NCBI GenBank assembly: GCA_965195225.1
Contig: CBDAFL010000302.1
Span: 1-6,333, forward strand
Direction: 5' to 3'
DNA length: 6,333 nucleotides
Origin: JAHIKV01 sp965195225
Lineage (GTDB): Bacteria > Planctomycetota > Planctomycetia > Pirellulales > Thermoguttaceae
Every line of letters starts with the position of its first letter. Positions within the stretch are counted from its first letter, which is position 1. The notes below the pieces were generated by a model that saw nothing but the letters and a program-made list of their open reading frames with translations, searched no databases and had not been told where the DNA came from. A program made the position numbers and the translations under genes. This document shows positions 5,337-6,333 of the stretch, one piece after another.

Positions 5337-6333
5337 TTATAGCCCATTCATGGCTTCACCTCCTTCGTCTTTTGGTTTGTTCGCGTCGACCTGCCTAAGC
5401 TCCAGACGAGGGTCGCCGAACATGGTCCAATCGCCGTGTATTGCGTTGTTTCCGCCGTCGGTGGTTGCCAACGTCAGAAAGCGATCGTCGTCGTCGATTG
5501 AAATCAAGACCGGAAACGCGCCGCTGTAGCCATTGATCTCGTGGCGCTCGAAACGCACTTTACCGTCGACCAGCACCCAAAGGTCGGCGATCACCCTCAC
5601 GCCGTTTGGGGCGTACATTATCTCGCTGCTGTTGCCCGCCACGGCGCGGAACCGCAGCAGCTTGCAATTGGGGTTCGCCCGCCGGATCGCCTCCAGGTCG
5701 AAGGTGATTCCGTTGTTGGCGTGCAGGAACAACAGGCAATGAGAAGACGAAGTATAGTCGATGCCCCCCAAGAACGCCTTGGACGGCGGGTCGGTGGGAA
5801 GCTTGCCGCCCGCCCATATCGGCTTCCACGTGTTACTGGTGGTATTGGGAAAGCCGGCGAACATATTACCGGCGGAATCGACCCGCACCGCGTCCTTGCC
5901 GCCGTCGGGAATGAAAACGCCATCCACGAACGGTAGTGCCTCGACGCGATGATACTTTCCGTCGCCGACAAACCATTCCTTGGAACCCGCCTCCTTTGGC
6001 GTCATCGCGTCTACTTGCCCGTTGGTCGGATCGATGCTGCTGTTGCGCCGGCCGGAAAAACCGTCGCCGCCAGCCACCACGTCGACCAGGTCAAAAGTCT
6101 TGTACGTCACCTTGGGAATCCTGCGTGTGAAATCGGCCGTCTTGGCCGACGCACCAAGCACCGTGATGCGAGGCTCGTCGCCACCTTCGACCCGGGCCGA
6201 TTGGTTCTCACGCAAAATCACCTCACGCCCACTGCCGGGCGAGCCGGCAGTGCCACCCGACGCCAACACCTTCACCGAACCGCGGAAGACGTGTGACTCG
6301 GTAACGCCCGCCTTGTCCACTTCCACGCCGAAC
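5337..6333 (-). CDS. FecR-domain protein with C-terminal NPCBM-like domain, 3' part, cut by the window edge
   Basis: The frame is open to the right edge, giving 331 residues to the TAA stop at 5337-5339. The first visible residues, FGVEVDKAGVTESHVFRGSV, are the middle of a FecR domain (usual pattern: G-RFGV-VD..G.TE.HV..G.V), followed by a strand with REVILRENQSARV. The GTG at 6326 is therefore internal, not the start. After a linker with GGDGFSGRRN and GQVDAMTP, the last ~170 residues resemble NPCBM-type carbohydrate-binding domains: FLGGIDY, NNGITFDLEAIRRANP, LLRFRAVAGN, LWVLVDGKVRFE, a strand ISIDDDDRFLTLATTDGG and the end GDWTMFGDPRLELR. In planctomycetes FecR proteins of this type usually follow an ECF sigma factor gene and act as a membrane anti-sigma or sensor; the sugar-binding domain would face the periplasm. 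The N-terminus and any transmembrane helix lie outside, so the anti-sigma role is inference. Confidence 0.88.
   Translation of the reverse strand, partial: FGVEVDKAGVTESHVFRGSVKVLASGGTAGSPGSGREVILRENQSARVEGGDEPRITVLGASAKTADFTRRIPKVTYKTFDLVDVVAGGDGFSGRRNSSIDPTNGQVDAMTPKEAGSKEWFVGDGKYHRVEALPFVDGVFIPDGGKDAVRVDSAGNMFAGFPNTTSNTWKPIWAGGKLPTDPPSKAFLGGIDYTSSSHCLLFLHANNGITFDLEAIRRANPNCKLLRFRAVAGNSSEIMYAPNGVRVIADLWVLVDGKVRFERHEINGYSGAFPVLISIDDDDRFLTLATTDGGNNAIHGDWTMFGDPRLELRQVDANKPKDEGGEAMNGL

Noticed and set aside
6324..6326. GTG at 6326 as the start of the FecR-like gene
   Set aside because: The frame stays open to the edge, and the preceding Phe-Gly belongs to the FecR motif, so the real start is outside the window.

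Overview
The window looks like the chromosome of a planctomycete, probably of the Pirellulales type. This rests on protein family content: a DUF1559 pseudopilin with a planctomycetal H-X9-DG C-terminus, two PEP-CTERM proteins, a FecR/NPCBM-like protein and a secreted hydrolase-like protein with the RELFVD-YLIDRLEGTRL start typical of that phylum. The intergenic repeats are also of kinds common in such genomes. All six supported genes lie on the minus strand, so the order of transcription is from high to low coordinates.

From right to left: (1) the 3' part of a FecR-type gene with a C-terminal NPCBM-like domain, cut by the right edge (5337-6333); (2) a 227-bp gap with a stem-loop repeat near the FecR stop and no clear promoter; (3) a small PEP-CTERM beta-rich protein (4408-5109); (4) a 210-bp gap packed with short repeats: heptamer tandem units, a 31-nt near-perfect palindrome and a G/C-rich composite inverted repeat; (5) a coupled three-gene unit: a PEP-CTERM protein of an unrecognised family (2887-4197), its unanchored paralogue (1562-2893) and a DUF1559 pseudopilin (579-1565), joined by 7-nt and 4-nt overlaps; (6) a 181-bp gap with a GGTGGGACT inverted/direct repeat; (7) the 5' part of a secreted hydrolase-like gene running off the left edge (1-397), which has no stop inside the window.

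Every protein whose N-terminus is visible is exported: four have Sec signal peptides and one has a type IV prepilin leader. Two carry PEP-CTERM sorting tails, so an exosortase should exist elsewhere in the genome. The FecR-like protein suggests an ECF sigma factor gene just beyond the right edge, as in many planctomycete surface-protein loci. The most interesting content is the paralogue pair of unrecognised function. Both members share a strongly conserved core (including a 16-residue identical block), but only one keeps the anchor, and the pair is translationally coupled to a pseudopilin. No RNA genes, CRISPR arrays, insertion sequences or plus-strand genes are supported.
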